A stretch of DNA of 64,000 nucleotides from positions 480,701-544,700 of the forward strand of contig NZ_KI912094.1 of assembly GCF_000517025.1 (NCBI RefSeq), in the 5' to 3' direction. Source of the stretch: Halonatronum saccharophilum DSM 13868 (GTDB lineage: Bacteria; Bacillota; Halanaerobiia; Halobacteroidales; Halobacteroidaceae). A program made the translations under genes and the position numbers. The notes under the pieces were generated by a model. That model ran no database searches. It saw only the letters and a program-made list of their open reading frames with translations, and was not told where the DNA came from. Shown here in pieces: positions 52,514 through 62,826 of the stretch; position 1 is the first letter of the stretch, and every line of letters starts with the position of its first letter.

Positions 52514-52735
52514 TTAAGATTTATGACGATAGGTAATTCGGCCACGACTTAAATCATAAGGTGACAACTCTACCGTTACTTTATCTCCTGGTAAAATTCT
52601 AATAAAATTCATTCTCATTTTCCCAGAAACATGGGCCAAAACTTTATGACCGTTCTCCAACTCAACTCTAAATTTAGCATTGGGTAATGGCTCTATCACC
52701 GTACCCTCAACTTCAATAGCTTCTTCTTTTGCCAT
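52514..52735 (-). CDS. infA: Translation initiation factor IF-1
   Basis: A 73-residue OB-fold factor that occupies the ribosomal A site during initiation, with [20 protein letters not shown] and [20 protein letters not shown]. It has its own promoter in the 172-base gap after adk. Confidence 0.98.
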   Translation of the reverse strand: MAKEEAIEVEGTVIEPLPNAKFRVELENGHKVLAHVSGKMRMNFIRILPGDKVTVELSPYDLSRGRITYRHKS

Positions 52736-52793
52736 TGATTATCTTTAACCCCCTCTTAAGAATTCTATTTTTTCTTAAAGGTCCTAATATTAC

Positions 52794-52823
52794 ATTATAT
52801 CACAAAATAAATATTTTATTCAA
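52794..52823 (-). promoter_or_regulatory. Extended -10 promoter for infA-rpmJ-rpsM unit
   Basis: TTGAAT (52818-52823) and TATAAT (52794-52799) are 18 bases apart on the minus strand. A TG one base before the -10 box gives an extended -10. The start near 52787 gives the infA unit transcription independent of the spc genes upstream. Confidence 0.7.
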
Positions 52824-52834
52824 AGAATATACAT

Positions 52835-52879
52835 CCGTCAAATTGGCCCTACCTAGGGCCAACTAACTTCGCCTGACGG
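52835..52879. repeat. Nested palindrome built from two TTGGCCC heptamers (adk-infA gap)
   Basis: The inner inverted repeat is TTGGCCCTA (52843-52851), CC, TAGGGCCAA (52854-52862). The outer arms are CCGTCA (52835-52840) and TGACGG (52874-52879). It lies 28 bases after the adk stop and just upstream of the infA promoter. There is no T run on either side, so it is not a standard terminator. Confidence 0.8.
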
Positions 52880-52907
52880 AATTTAAAAGATAGAAGTACT
52901 CTACTTA

Positions 52908-53549
52908 CTATTCCAAAGCAGATTTAATTTCATTAAATACTTCATCTAAACCTTGTTCACCATCGATTGTTTTTAAGAGATTCCTCTGCTTATAATAATC
53001 AATCAAAGGTTCCGTCTGCTTAGAATAAACACTTAATCTTTCTTTAATAGTTTCAGGAGTATCATCATCACGTTGGTATAAATCTCCTCCACACTCATCA
53101 CATACCCCTTCTTCTTGAGAAGCATTAAACTTCACATGGAAAGTAGCTCCACAAGACTTACAAATCCTTCTTCCAGATAAACGCTCAATAAGTTCTTTAT
53201 CACTTACATCAATATTTATTACTCCATCTAATTTAAAATCTAGATCTTCTAATATCTCCATCAAAGCATCTGCTTGCTTTACTGTACGAGGAAAGCCATC
53301 TAAAACAAAGCCATTTTGACAATCTTCTTGAGCAAGCCTTTCTCTAACCATACCAATTGTAACCTCATCTGGAACTAACCTTCCCTCATCCATATATCCC
53401 TTTGCTTCTTTACCTAAAGGAGTCTCTTCTTTGATAGCTTTGCGAAAAATATCTCCTGTTGAAATATGAATAAGTTCATAACTTTCTTCTAAACGACTAG
53501 CTTGAGTCCCTTTACCAGCTCCTGGGGGACCTAATAAAACTAAATTCAT
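52908..53549 (-). CDS. adk: Adenylate kinase (zinc-lid form)
   Basis: A 213-residue enzyme interconverting AMP, ADP and ATP. The P-loop is [11 protein letters not shown] (residues 7-17) and the [10 protein letters not shown] motif follows. The lid has the Cys4 zinc site of Gram-positive enzymes ([10 protein letters not shown] and CDECGG). It lies 18 bases after secY. The map gene that often follows adk is not here. Confidence 0.97.
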   Translation of the reverse strand: MNLVLLGPPGAGKGTQASRLEESYELIHISTGDIFRKAIKEETPLGKEAKGYMDEGRLVPDEVTIGMVRERLAQEDCQNGFVLDGFPRTVKQADALMEILEDLDFKLDGVINIDVSDKELIERLSGRRICKSCGATFHVKFNASQEEGVCDECGGDLYQRDDDTPETIKERLSVYSKQTEPLIDYYKQRNLLKTIDGEQGLDEVFNEIKSALE

Positions 53550-53567
53550 TTATATCACTCCCTAAAC

Positions 53568-54827
53568 CTACTTCATAAAGCCTTCATAGTGTCTTGATAA
53601 CAGTTGAGTCTCTATTTGTTGCATTGTCTGCAATGCTACTCCTACTGCAATCAAAAGCGCAGTTCCACCAAATCTTACTTGAAGACCTGTAAGACCTATA
53701 ACAAACTCTGGTACAATAGCAACTGCGGCTAAGAAGACTGCTCCAGCTAATGTAATTCTAGTTAATATCCTATCCAGATATTCAGCAGTTGGTCGTCCAG
53801 GTCTACGTCCTGGAACAAAACCTCCATACTTTTTCATATTATCTGCTACATCTATTGGATTGAATTGAATAGCTGTATAAAAGTAGGTGAAAAAGATAAT
53901 CAAAACTGCAAATAAGAATATATATAATGGAGCATTTGGCGATAATATTCTAGCAATCGCTTGTGCCCAATCTCTTTGAATAAATTGAGCGATAGTAGCC
54001 GGGAATAAAAGTACAGAAGAAGCAAAAATTACTGGCATTACCCCTGCTTGATTGACCTTCATTGGTATATGAGTAGATTGACCACCATAAACCTTACGAC
54101 CAACAACACGCTTAGAGTATCTAACTGGTATCTTCCTCTTTCCTTCTTCAATATAAACAATCAACCCAACAACTATTACTGCAACTACAACAAAGGCTAA
54201 TATATTAAATATATTAAGAGCACCAACCATCAATTGATTAAAAGTCTGCACAGTAGCTCCAGGCAACCTAGAGATAATTGAAACAAAGATCAGTATTGAA
54301 ATTCCATTTCCAATTCCCTTCTCTGTTATCTGCTCTCCTAACCACATTAAAAATACAGTTCCCGCAGTCAATGTTATAACAATAACAGATAAGTTCAAGA
54401 AACTAGGATTTCTAATAGCTCCTAAATTACTAATCATTAACGTGATTCCAGCACCTTGAATAGCTCCTAATAAGACTGTAGCATATCTTGTATAACGAGT
54501 TATTATTTTCTGTCCTTCTGGACCTTGTTTAGCTAATTCTTCTAATTTAGGAACAGCAACGGTCAGCAACTGCATAATAATCGAAGCAGTTATGTAAGGA
54601 CTGATACTCAGCGCAAAGATAGCGAAATTCTCTAGAGCACCACCAGCAAACATATCTAAAAATCCTAATACACCTTCACCAGCAAAAAGTTCTCTTAAAG
54701 CTTGTGCATCAATACCAGGGACAGGAATATGTGCCCCCATACGATAAATAGCAATCATACCTAAAACAAAGAATATCTTATTTCTAAGCTCTTCAACTTT
54801 AAACGCATTACTCAGAGCTGATAACAT
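53568..54827 (-). CDS. secY: SecY, protein translocase channel
   Basis: A 419-residue ten-helix membrane protein forming the Sec channel. It has GAHIPVPGIDAQALRELF, the ALSISPYITASIIMQLL segment and the KYGGFVPGRRPGRPTAEYL loop that contacts SecA and the ribosome. It lies 4 bases after rplO. Confidence 0.98.
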   Translation of the reverse strand: MLSALSNAFKVEELRNKIFFVLGMIAIYRMGAHIPVPGIDAQALRELFAGEGVLGFLDMFAGGALENFAIFALSISPYITASIIMQLLTVAVPKLEELAKQGPEGQKIITRYTRYATVLLGAIQGAGITLMISNLGAIRNPSFLNLSVIVITLTAGTVFLMWLGEQITEKGIGNGISILIFVSIISRLPGATVQTFNQLMVGALNIFNILAFVVVAVIVVGLIVYIEEGKRKIPVRYSKRVVGRKVYGGQSTHIPMKVNQAGVMPVIFASSVLLFPATIAQFIQRDWAQAIARILSPNAPLYIFLFAVLIIFFTYFYTAIQFNPIDVADNMKKYGGFVPGRRPGRPTAEYLDRILTRITLAGAVFLAAVAIVPEFVIGLTGLQVRFGGTALLIAVGVALQTMQQIETQLLSRHYEGFMK

Positions 54828-54831
54828 TTTA

Positions 54832-55275
54832 TTATATCACCTCTACCTTTCCTCCAGCAGCTTCAATCTTCTCAACTGCAGATTTGCTGAACTTATTTGA
54901 TTTAACTGTTAAAGCTTTATCTAAGTTACCATCCCCAAGGATCTTAACTCCATCTTTAACTTTATCAATTAAACCTGCTGCCTTTAGTTCTTCGATAGAT
55001 ACGACTGTATTATCTTCAAAACGATTAAGATCTTCTATATTAACAACTGCATACTCTTTTTTAAATCTTGCATTGCTAAATCCTCTTTTAGGAAGTCTTC
55101 TAAACAAAGGAGTTTGACCACCTTCAAAAGTAGGTCTTACACCACCACCAGAACGAGCATTTTGACCTTTATGCCCTTTTCCAGAAGTTTTACCTTTTCC
55201 AGAACCAATTCCTCTACCTAATCTTTTTCGACCTTTTTTAGAACCTTTTGCAGGTTTTAAATCATGTAATTTCAT
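54832..55275 (-). CDS. rplO: Ribosomal protein L15
   Basis: A 147-residue 50S protein with the Gly/Lys/Arg-rich N-terminus ([20 protein letters not shown]) and a globular end. It follows rpsE directly by 43 bases; rpmD (L30), which normally lies between them, is missing. Confidence 0.98.
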   Translation of the reverse strand: MKLHDLKPAKGSKKGRKRLGRGIGSGKGKTSGKGHKGQNARSGGGVRPTFEGGQTPLFRRLPKRGFSNARFKKEYAVVNIEDLNRFEDNTVVSIEELKAAGLIDKVKDGVKILGDGNLDKALTVKSNKFSKSAVEKIEAAGGKVEVI

Positions 55276-55318
55276 AATACTTTCACCTCCTTGATTATAA
55301 CAACTAACTTAATTAAAA

Positions 55319-55822
55319 TTACCCTAGTAATTCCTCAACAGTTTTACCTCTTAATTTAGCAACTTCTTCAGCTTCTTTCAAACTATCTAAACCTTCAATA
55401 GTTGCTTTTACCATATTAATAGGATTATTAGAACCTAAAGACTTAGTTAAAATATCTTTAATTCCTGCTAATTCAACAACCGCACGTACTGGACCACCAG
55501 CGATTACTCCAGTACCCTCAGAAGCTGGCTTTAAAAGAACACGACCCGCACCAAAAATACCAGTGATCTCATGAGGAATAGTTGTTTCTTTCAGAGGAAT
55601 CTTAACTAAATTCTTCTTAGCAGCATCGATAGCTTTATGAATAGAATCTGGAACTTCGTTTGCTTTTCCAATAGCTGCTCCTACATGACCATTACCGTCA
55701 CCAACAACTACTAATGCACTAAAGCTGAATCTGCGTCCACCTTTAACTACCTTAGTTACACGGTTGATATTAACAACTCTTTCCTCTAAATCTAATTTGC
55801 TAGCATCAATAAGCTTACTCAT
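55319..55822 (-). CDS. rpsE: Ribosomal protein S5
   Basis: A 167-residue 30S protein important for decoding accuracy, with [20 protein letters not shown] and the [18 protein letters not shown]-terminal domain. It lies 31 bases after rplR. Confidence 0.98.
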   Translation of the reverse strand: MSKLIDASKLDLEERVVNINRVTKVVKGGRRFSFSALVVVGDGNGHVGAAIGKANEVPDSIHKAIDAAKKNLVKIPLKETTIPHEITGIFGAGRVLLKPASEGTGVIAGGPVRAVVELAGIKDILTKSLGSNNPINMVKATIEGLDSLKEAEEVAKLRGKTVEELLG

Positions 55823-55853
55823 CCTTTTCCCTCCTTTTTTTATTTGATTTTAT

Positions 55854-56219
55854 TTAAAATTTCAATCCGCCTTCTCTTGCAGCTTCAGCTAAAGCTTTAA
55901 TTCTACCGTGGTAGTCATTTCCACCTCGATCAAATACAACAGTTTTAACACCTTCATCTAAAGCTCGCTCAGCTACATATTTACCAACAACTTTAGCAGC
56001 ATCTATATTACCACCATTGGCGATTTCACCTTTTATCTCTTTATCAACAGTTGATGCTGATGCTAGAGTTTCTCCAGAGAAATCATCAATAACTTGAGCG
56101 TAAATGTTATTTAAACTTCTGTAAACACTTAATCTTGGTCTACTTGGAGTTCCAGTTACTTTATTACGAACTCTTTTACGCCTTCTTGCACGAGCTTCCC
56201 TCTTGCTTAACTTGCCCAT
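55854..56219 (-). CDS. rplR: Ribosomal protein L18
   Basis: A 121-residue 5S-rRNA-binding protein with [20 protein letters not shown] and [20 protein letters not shown] at the end. It lies 47 bases after rplF. Confidence 0.98.
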   Translation of the reverse strand: MGKLSKREARARRRKRVRNKVTGTPSRPRLSVYRSLNNIYAQVIDDFSGETLASASTVDKEIKGEIANGGNIDAAKVVGKYVAERALDEGVKTVVFDRGGNDYHGRIKALAEAAREGGLKF

Positions 56220-56266
56220 TCTTTTCCCTCCTTTTTATCCAGTTGCATATTAAGGAACTTTATTTA

Positions 56267-56797
56267 TTAACCAGTCTTACCTTCTTTACGTCTAATATGC
56301 TCATCAACATACTTAATACCTTTGCCTTTGTATGGTTCAGGTTTTCTAACCTCTCTAATATTAGCAGCTACTTGACCTACTAATTGTTTGTTAATCCCTT
56401 TAACGATAATCTTATTCTTATCTACTGAGAATTGAATATCACCTTCAGGCTCTATTAGAACAGGGTGAGAATAACCTACTTGTAATTCTAAGTTTTTACC
56501 TTTTAATGTAGCACGATAACCTACACCATTTAATTCTAAAACTTTTTGGAAACCTTCAGTTACACCTTCAACCATATTAACTATCAGGCTACGAGTTAAA
56601 CCGTGCATAGATCTATCTTGTTTAGAATCAGTAGGGCGATTCACCTTAAGCTGATTATCTTCAATAGTAATATCCATTCTTGGACTAACTTTCTCTTGTA
56701 ATTCTCCCTTTGGACCTTTTACCTTTACTACATTACCATCTATATCTATTTGAACCTTTTCAGGAATGTCTATTGGAACATGACCAATTCTAGACAT
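56267..56797 (-). CDS. rplF: Ribosomal protein L6
   Basis: A 176-residue 50S protein with two similar domains; MSRIGHVPIDIPEKV is the start and EPYKGKGIKYVDEHIRRKEG the end. The ATG at 56797 is chosen because AAGGAGG lies 8 bases upstream; a GTG three codons earlier is a poorer fit. Confidence 0.98.
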   Translation of the reverse strand: MSRIGHVPIDIPEKVQIDIDGNVVKVKGPKGELQEKVSPRMDITIEDNQLKVNRPTDSKQDRSMHGLTRSLIVNMVEGVTEGFQKVLELNGVGYRATLKGKNLELQVGYSHPVLIEPEGDIQFSVDKNKIIVKGINKQLVGQVAANIREVRKPEPYKGKGIKYVDEHIRRKEGKTG

Positions 56798-56824
56798 CAA
56801 ATACACCTCCTTTTTTCTTAAAAA

Positions 56825-57223
56825 TTACCAAACGTAACAGATAACCTCTCCACCAATTCCCGCTTTTCGCGCAGACTTATCTGTCATCACACCATTAGAA
56901 GTTGATAATATTGCAATTCCTAAACCTCCTAATACTTTAGGAACTTCTTCTTTATTAGCATAAACTCTTAGACCAGGTTTACTAATTCTTTTAATACCAG
57001 TAATAACTTTTTCATTATTATCTCCATACTTTAAGAACAATCTTAAATAACCTTGAGGTCCAGATTTAACTCTCTCATACCCTTTAATATAACCAGCTTC
57101 CTTTAAAACTCGTGCAATTTCTTCTTTAATATTAGAAGCAGGAATTTTTACATCTTTTTTAATAACAGAGTTAGCATTTCTAACTCTAGTTAACATATCT
57201 GCAATAGGATCTGTCATACTCAT
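56825..57223 (-). CDS. rpsH: Ribosomal protein S8
   Basis: A 132-residue 30S protein with [14 protein letters not shown] at the start and the [20 protein letters not shown] end. In E. coli it represses the spc operon. It lies 28 bases after rpsN. Confidence 0.98.
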   Translation of the reverse strand: MSMTDPIADMLTRVRNANSVIKKDVKIPASNIKEEIARVLKEAGYIKGYERVKSGPQGYLRLFLKYGDNNEKVITGIKRISKPGLRVYANKEEVPKVLGGLGIAILSTSNGVMTDKSARKAGIGGEVICYVW

Positions 57224-57251
57224 AATTCATACCTCCTTTCAAAATTAATCT

Positions 57252-57437
57252 TTACCAACTTGCTTTTTTAACACCAGGTAATTTTCCTTCATGGGCCAAT
57301 TCTCTAAAACAGATTCGACACAATTCAAACTTTCTAATTACCCCATGTGGCCTACCGCACTTACGGCATCTTCTTTCTTCACGACTTGAATACTTAGGTT
57401 TTCTTTTTGATTTTTCTACCTTAGCCGTTTTAGCCAC
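57252..57437 (-). CDS. rpsN: Ribosomal protein S14 (zinc type Z)
   Basis: A 61-residue short S14 with the zinc ligands in [10 protein letters not shown] and CRICFRELA. This zinc form is typical of Firmicutes and absent from most proteobacteria, and it supports the taxonomic inference for the window. Confidence 0.97.
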   Translation of the reverse strand: MAKTAKVEKSKRKPKYSSREERRCRKCGRPHGVIRKFELCRICFRELAHEGKLPGVKKASW

Positions 57438-57453
57438 TATCTTCCCTCCTTAA

Positions 57454-57993
57454 TTACTTTTTAAATGGCATCTTCATCAGTGCTAGAAGCTCTTTAGCTT
57501 CTTCATCACTTTGAGCTGATGTTACAATTACGATATCCATTCCTAAAATCTTGTCTACATCGTCAATCTTTATCTCAGGGAATACTGTATGATCTTTAAT
57601 CCCTAATGAATAGTTACCTCGTCCATCAAAAGCTTTTTTAGAAACACCTCTAAAGTCACGAACACGTGGCAAAGTAACATTAATTAATTTATATAAGAAC
57701 TCATACATCTCTTCTCCACGTAATGTAACTTTACAACCTACAGGCATACCTTCTCTTATCTTGAAGTTTGCTATAGATTTTTTAGCTCTTGTTATAACTG
57801 GATTTTGTCCAGTTATTGTTTGTAGAACTTCTACACCTTCATCTAATAACTTTGCATTCTCTGCTGCATCACCTAAACCAATGTTAAGAACAACCTTGTC
57901 TAACTTTGGAACTTCCATTACATTATCATAATTAAATTTTTCAGTTAATGCAGAAACAATTTCATTTTTATATGTCTCTCTTAATGTTGACAT
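57454..57993 (-). CDS. rplE: Ribosomal protein L5
   Basis: A 179-residue 5S-rRNA-binding protein with [35 protein letters not shown] and [20 protein letters not shown]. It lies 28 bases after rplX. Confidence 0.98.
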   Translation of the reverse strand: MSTLRETYKNEIVSALTEKFNYDNVMEVPKLDKVVLNIGLGDAAENAKLLDEGVEVLQTITGQNPVITRAKKSIANFKIREGMPVGCKVTLRGEEMYEFLYKLINVTLPRVRDFRGVSKKAFDGRGNYSLGIKDHTVFPEIKIDDVDKILGMDIVIVTSAQSDEEAKELLALMKMPFKK

Positions 57994-58021
57994 TCATAGA
58001 CCTCCTTTCTAACTAACAAAT

Positions 58022-58348
58022 TTACTCTACATCTTCTCCACATTTTTTACAAAAACGAATCTTTTTACCGTCTTCTAAAACTTTCTTAGCAGTTCTAGAA
58101 GCTTCTCCACAACTATTACAGATTAACATTACATTAGAACTGTGAATAGGAGCTTCTTTTTCAACAATACCACCTTGTGGATTATCTTGAGTTGGTCTTA
58201 CGTGTTTCTTTATAATATTAACGCCTTCAACGATTACACGGCTCTTTGCAGGAAAGACTTTTATAACTTCTCCTTCTTTCCCTCTATCCTTACCAGATCT
58301 AACTTGAACCTTATCGCCCTTTTTTACATGCAATTTAGGTTTAGACAC
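58022..58348 (-). CDS. rplX: Ribosomal protein L24
   Basis: A 108-residue assembly-initiator protein. The KOW motif is [19 protein letters not shown]. The C-terminus carries a CxxC pair (CNSC and CKKC), suggesting a zinc ribbon. It lies 34 bases after rplN. Confidence 0.98.
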   Translation of the reverse strand: MSKPKLHVKKGDKVQVRSGKDRGKEGEVIKVFPAKSRVIVEGVNIIKKHVRPTQDNPQGGIVEKEAPIHSSNVMLICNSCGEASRTAKKVLEDGKKIRFCKKCGEDVE

Positions 58349-58382
58349 GATTTAATGCCTCCTTTCTACTACAGAAATCTAA

Positions 58383-58751
58383 TTAAAGTACCTCAGGTGC
58401 TAAAGAGATAATTCTAGTGAAATTATTTTCTCTAAGTTCTCTAGCAATTGGCCCAAAAATACGTGTTCCTTTAGGCTGATCATTCTTATCTATTATTACA
58501 GCTGCATTCTCATCAAAGCTAATATAAGAACCATCTTTTCTTCTAACTTGTCTCTTAGTTCTTACAACAACAGCTTTAACTACTTCTCCTTTTTTTACAA
58601 CACCATCAGGGATAGCTTCTTTAACTGTAGCGACAATTACTTCACCAACAGAAGCATATCTTTTTCTAGAACCACCTAATACCTTAACGCATAATAATTC
58701 TCTTGCTCCTGAATTGTCTGCTACTTTCAACCTAGATTCCGCTTGAATCAT
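58383..58751 (-). CDS. rplN: Ribosomal protein L14
   Basis: A 122-residue 50S protein with [20 protein letters not shown] at the start and the [20 protein letters not shown] end. It lies 25 bases after rpsQ. Confidence 0.98.
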   Translation of the reverse strand: MIQAESRLKVADNSGARELLCVKVLGGSRKRYASVGEVIVATVKEAIPDGVVKKGEVVKAVVVRTKRQVRRKDGSYISFDENAAVIIDKNDQPKGTRIFGPIARELRENNFTRIISLAPEVL

Positions 58752-58776
58752 CCTAACCCCTCCTTTCAGTCTAAGA

Positions 58777-59034
58777 CTATTTAGCTTTCCTAATAATTTC
58801 TTTTATTTTCCAATTCTTCTGCTTACTTAATGGACGTGTCTCTACGATTTTTACCTTATCGCCCTCTTTACACTCATTATTTTCATCATGAGCTTTAAAC
58901 TTAGAAGTTCTAGTAATTACACGTTTATATAAAGGATGTTGTGTTTTTCTTTCAACGGCTACCACAACAGTCTTATCCATTTTATCACTAACTACAATTC
59001 CAACCTTTTCTTTTTGACTAGCCTGCTCAGTCAT
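58777..59034 (-). CDS. rpsQ: Ribosomal protein S17
   Basis: An 85-residue OB-fold 30S protein with [19 protein letters not shown] and [19 protein letters not shown]. It lies 17 bases after rpmC. Confidence 0.98.
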   Translation of the reverse strand: MTEQASQKEKVGIVVSDKMDKTVVVAVERKTQHPLYKRVITRTSKFKAHDENNECKEGDKVKIVETRPLSKQKNWKIKEIIRKAK

Positions 59035-59051
59035 CCTATCCCTCCTCTCAA

Positions 59052-59255
59052 TTAGGCTTGATTAATACCAAGCTCTCTCTCATTTAAAATAGTCTTAACC
59101 CGAGCAATTGAACGCTTTACTTTACGAATTCTAATTGGATTATCAAGTTGAGCTGTAGCATTTTGAAATCTTAGATTAAAGAGTTCATCTTTTAGCTCGT
59201 CTAACTTTTGCTCCAATTCTTCGTTAGTTAAATTATTTAATTCTTTAGCTTTCAT
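59052..59255 (-). CDS. rpmC: Ribosomal protein L29
   Basis: A 67-residue two-helix protein at the tunnel exit, with [18 protein letters not shown] and the [19 protein letters not shown] end. The start at 59255 overlaps the end of rplP by 11 bases; a longer frame start at 59267 has no better ribosome site. Confidence 0.96.
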   Translation of the reverse strand: MKAKELNNLTNEELEQKLDELKDELFNLRFQNATAQLDNPIRIRKVKRSIARVKTILNERELGINQA

Positions 59256-59679
59256 CGGTGTCACCATCCATTTCTTCCCGTTTTACAAATTTGGTTCTTA
59301 TAGGTAACTTATGAGAGGCTAATGTCATAGCTCTCCTTGCAAGCTCCTCATCAACTCCACCAATCTCAAACATTACACGACCAGGCTTTACTACAGCAAC
59401 CCACTGTTCTGGAGCACCTTTTCCACTACCCATTCTTGTTTCGGCAGGTTTTGCAGTAACAGGTTTATCAGGGAAGATATTAATCCAAACCTTACCTCCA
59501 CGTTTAATATGACGTGTAATAGCAATTCTTGCAGCTTCGATCTGACGGTTGTTAATCCACGCAGCATCTAAAGCTTGTAGTCCAAAGTCTCCAAAAGTAA
59601 CTCTATTACCTCTCATTGCCTTTCCTTTTCTCCGTCCACGATGTTGCTTTCTATATTTAACACGCTTTGGAATTAACAT
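59245..59679 (-). CDS. rplP: Ribosomal protein L16
   Basis: A 144-residue 50S protein near the A site, with [19 protein letters not shown] and the [17 protein letters not shown] block. It lies 19 bases after rpsC. Confidence 0.98.
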   Translation of the reverse strand: MLIPKRVKYRKQHRGRRKGKAMRGNRVTFGDFGLQALDAAWINNRQIEAARIAITRHIKRGGKVWINIFPDKPVTAKPAETRMGSGKGAPEQWVAVVKPGRVMFEIGGVDEELARRAMTLASHKLPIRTKFVKREEMDGDTDES

Positions 59680-59698
59680 TTCAATGCCCCCTTTCTAA

Positions 59699-60346
59699 TT
59701 AACCTTCATTAACTTCAGGTAAAATTTCACCTTTATAAATCCATGTCTTTATACCAATCTTACCATAGGTAGTATCTGCTTCAGCAAATCCATAATCGAT
59801 ATCAGCACGTAGTGTATGCAAAGGCACACTTCCTTCACTATACCCTTCAGTTCTTGCCATATCAGCACCACCTAAACGACCAGCACATTCTACTTTAATT
59901 CCTTCAACACCTCTTGATTTCATGGCTCTTTTAATAGCTTGTTTCATTGCTCTTCTAAATGAAATCCTGTTAACTAACTGTTCTGCAATATTTTCAGCAA
60001 CTAATTGAGCATCTTGGTCAGGTTTCTTAACCTCAACAACATTAACCTGTACCTTCTTACCAGTCATTTTCTCTAACTGAGCTCTTAGATTGTTAACCTC
60101 AGAACCACCTTTTCCAATTACCATTCCCGGTCTAGCAGTATGAATGTTAACCTTAATTCTATTAGCTGCTCTTTCAATTACAATACGAGAAATACCTGAC
60201 TCAGACATATTCTCTTTAATATAATTTCTAACTTCTAAATCTTCATGCAATAAATCTGCATAATCTTCTTTATCAGCATACCATTTAGCATCCCAATCCT
60301 TTACAACTCCGACCCTAAGTCCGTGTGGATTTATCTTCTGACCCAT
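59699..60346 (-). CDS. rpsC: Ribosomal protein S3
   Basis: A 215-residue protein at the mRNA entry site, with [13 protein letters not shown] at the start, the KH-type [13 protein letters not shown] and the C-terminal [15 protein letters not shown] block. It lies 3 bases after rplV. Confidence 0.98.
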   Translation of the reverse strand: MGQKINPHGLRVGVVKDWDAKWYADKEDYADLLHEDLEVRNYIKENMSESGISRIVIERAANRIKVNIHTARPGMVIGKGGSEVNNLRAQLEKMTGKKVQVNVVEVKKPDQDAQLVAENIAEQLVNRISFRRAMKQAIKRAMKSRGVEGIKVECAGRLGGADMARTEGYSEGSVPLHTLRADIDYGFAEADTTYGKIGIKTWIYKGEILPEVNEG

Positions 60347-60349
60347 TCA

Positions 60350-60691
60350 TTATCCCTCCTTTTTTTCTGCCACCTTAATAGTTACGTGACTAGTTCTTTT
60401 ATTAATAGGACTTGCTTGCCCCATAGCTCTTGGCTTAAATCTCTTCATCGTTGGCCCTTCATCTATATATGCTTCTGATATATATAACTCATCAGCAATC
60501 ATATCATGATTATTCTCTGCATTAGCTACTGCAGAAAGTAGTACTTTCTCAATAACTTTAGCAGCCTTATTAGGTGTATTTTTTAAAATACCAACGGCTT
60601 CACCGATATCCTTACCCCTTACTAAGTCAATTACTAACCTTGCTTTTCTTGGGGAAATTCGAATACGTTTGGCAACGGCTTTAGCTTCCAT
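60350..60691 (-). CDS. rplV: Ribosomal protein L22
   Basis: A 113-residue protein lining the exit tunnel, with [19 protein letters not shown] and the hairpin region ending [20 protein letters not shown]. It lies 25 bases after rpsS. Confidence 0.98.
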   Translation of the reverse strand: MEAKAVAKRIRISPRKARLVIDLVRGKDIGEAVGILKNTPNKAAKVIEKVLLSAVANAENNHDMIADELYISEAYIDEGPTMKRFKPRAMGQASPINKRTSHVTIKVAEKKEG

Positions 60692-60716
60692 CCTTTAACC
60701 CCCTTTACTCATAAGC

Positions 60717-61001
60717 TTATTTAAGTGCTGTTGATCTTTCTGTTTTATCACCATGTCCTCTAAATAGCCTAGTTGGAGCAAATTCTCCTAACTTATGTCC
60801 AACCATATCTTCAGTTATATAAACAGGAACATGTTTTCTACCATCATGAACTGCAATTGTATGCCCGATCATCTGTGGGAAAATAGTTGAACTTCTTGAC
60901 CAGGTCTTAATTACTTTCTTATCATCAGTCTCATTCATCTTTTCAACCTTAGCTAACAACTTCTTATCTATAAATGGCCCTTTTTTCACTGAACGACCCA
61001 A
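60717..61001 (-). CDS. rpsS: Ribosomal protein S19
   Basis: A 94-residue 30S head protein with [19 protein letters not shown], the [20 protein letters not shown] block and the [12 protein letters not shown] end. It lies 22 bases after rplB. Confidence 0.98.
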   Translation of the reverse strand: MGRSVKKGPFIDKKLLAKVEKMNETDDKKVIKTWSRSSTIFPQMIGHTIAVHDGRKHVPVYITEDMVGHKLGEFAPTRLFRGHGDKTERSTALK

Positions 61002-61023
61002 ATTTATACCCCCCTTTCAAAAA

Positions 61024-61863
61024 TTACTTTCTTCTCTTCTTAGCATGACGACTTCTAACAATCATCTTATCAGAAGCTTTAGGCTTTCTAGTTTTCTTAC
61101 CGATAGTCTTTTGACCCCATGGAGTAACAGGCTGTCTACCAGCTGCCTTCTTACCTTCTCCACCACCATGTGGATGGTCATGTGGGTTCATAGCAGTACC
61201 ACGAACGCTAGGTCTACGACCTAACCAACGACTTCTACCCGCTTTACCTATAGTTATATTTTCATGCTCTATATTACCAACTTGACCTATTGTAGCTCTA
61301 CATTTAACATTGATTAATCTTACTTCTCCAGAAGGCATTTGAACATGAGCATACTTACCTTCCTTAGCCATCAATTGAGCTTGAGTACCAGCAGATCTAA
61401 CTAGTTGAGCTCCCTTTTGAGGCTTTAACTCAATGTTATGAATAATAGTACCAACAGGTATATTCTCTAATGCTAAAGCATTACCTGGCTTGATATCTGC
61501 CTCAGATCCAGAAATGATTTCATCCCCTACTTGTAATCCTTTTGGTGCTATAATATATCTTTTCTCACCATCAACATAATTTAATAAAGCAATTCTTGCT
61601 GAACGATTTGGATCATATTCAATAGTTGCCACCTTAGCTGGAATACCATCCTTATTACGCTTAAAATCAATAACTCTATACATTCTTTTATGACCACCGC
61701 CACGGTGACGTACAGTAATTCTACCAGTTGCATTACGTCCACCAGTCTTCTTAATTGGTTTTAATAAAGACTTCTCTGGTTTATCTGTTGTTATCTCTTC
61801 AAAAGAAGCCACAGTCATGTACCTTCTTGACGGTGTAGTTGGCTTAAACTTTTTAATCGCCAT
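61024..61863 (-). CDS. rplB: Ribosomal protein L2
   Basis: A 279-residue protein close to the peptidyl transferase centre, with [15 protein letters not shown] at the start and the conserved [18 protein letters not shown] loop near the C-terminus. It lies 25 bases after rplW. Confidence 0.98.
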   Translation of the reverse strand: MAIKKFKPTTPSRRYMTVASFEEITTDKPEKSLLKPIKKTGGRNATGRITVRHRGGGHKRMYRVIDFKRNKDGIPAKVATIEYDPNRSARIALLNYVDGEKRYIIAPKGLQVGDEIISGSEADIKPGNALALENIPVGTIIHNIELKPQKGAQLVRSAGTQAQLMAKEGKYAHVQMPSGEVRLINVKCRATIGQVGNIEHENITIGKAGRSRWLGRRPSVRGTAMNPHDHPHGGGEGKKAAGRQPVTPWGQKTIGKKTRKPKASDKMIVRSRHAKKRRK

Positions 61864-61888
61864 CTTATTTCCCTCCTTTTCTTAAAAA

Positions 61889-62179
61889 TTACATTCCTTC
61901 AAATATTTCTATTACATCACCATCAACTAATTTAACCTTAGCTTTTTTCCACTCAGGTGTTCTTCCTTGATGATAACCCATCCTTCTCTTCTTACCAGGC
62001 ACTCTCATAGTATTTACCTTATCAACCTTAACATCAAAAATCTCTTCAACAGCTTTCTTTATCTCTGTCTTATTAGCTCTTAAGTCAACTTTAAATGTGT
62101 AAAAATTATTACTTTCCATATCTATCATACTTCTCTCAGAAATATGAGGTGCAATTATAATATCTCTAGGATCTTTCAT
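61889..62179 (-). CDS. rplW: Ribosomal protein L23
   Basis: A 96-residue protein at the tunnel exit, with [15 protein letters not shown] and [20 protein letters not shown]. Its start shares one base with the rplD stop (TAATG). Confidence 0.98.
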   Translation of the reverse strand: MKDPRDIIIAPHISERSMIDMESNNFYTFKVDLRANKTEIKKAVEEIFDVKVDKVNTMRVPGKKRRMGYHQGRTPEWKKAKVKLVDGDVIEIFEGM

Positions 62180-62805
62180 TATGACAACACCTCCTCAACT
62201 TTAGAAACCGCTTCTTTAGTCATGATTACTTTTTTGCTATTTAAAAGATCATAAACGGTTACTCTATTAGGTGTCACTACCCTTACCCCTTGAAGATTTC
62301 GAGCAGATTTATAAACATTATCATTTCTTTCATCTAATACAATCAAAACTTTCTCACTAGCTACCCCAAATTTATCTAAAAGAGATACCATCTTTTTAGT
62401 CTTAGGTTCAGCAAAATCTATATTATCTAATACAACTAAGTTGTTCTCTTCCACCTTAGAAGTTAATGCAGACTTTATAGCCAGCTTCTTAACTTTCTTT
62501 GGAACTTTCTTCTTGTACTTTCTTGGTTGTGGTCCAAAAGTTGTTCCACCACCTACCCAAAGAGGAGAACGAATACTACCATGTCTTGCACGACCAGTAC
62601 CCTTTTGTCTCCAAGGCTTACGTCCACCACCACTAACTTCTCCTCTGGTTTTAGTCTTAGCAGTTCCGACACGTTTAGCAGCTAATTGAGCAACAACTAC
62701 TTCATGAACAACATGCTCATTAACCTCTACATCAAAAATATTTTCATTCAAACTAACATTACCTGTTTCTTGACCTTCTGCATTATATAATGTTATTTCT
62801 GGCAT
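62179..62805 (-). CDS. rplD: Ribosomal protein L4
   Basis: A 208-residue 50S protein, with [20 protein letters not shown] and the [19 protein letters not shown] tunnel extension. It represses the S10 operon in E. coli; no matching leader could be judged here. It lies 21 bases after rplC. Confidence 0.98.
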   Translation of the reverse strand: MPEITLYNAEGQETGNVSLNENIFDVEVNEHVVHEVVVAQLAAKRVGTAKTKTRGEVSGGGRKPWRQKGTGRARHGSIRSPLWVGGGTTFGPQPRKYKKKVPKKVKKLAIKSALTSKVEENNLVVLDNIDFAEPKTKKMVSLLDKFGVASEKVLIVLDERNDNVYKSARNLQGVRVVTPNRVTVYDLLNSKKVIMTKEAVSKVEEVLS

Positions 62806-62826
62806 CTTTATCCCCCTTTCCTAAGT

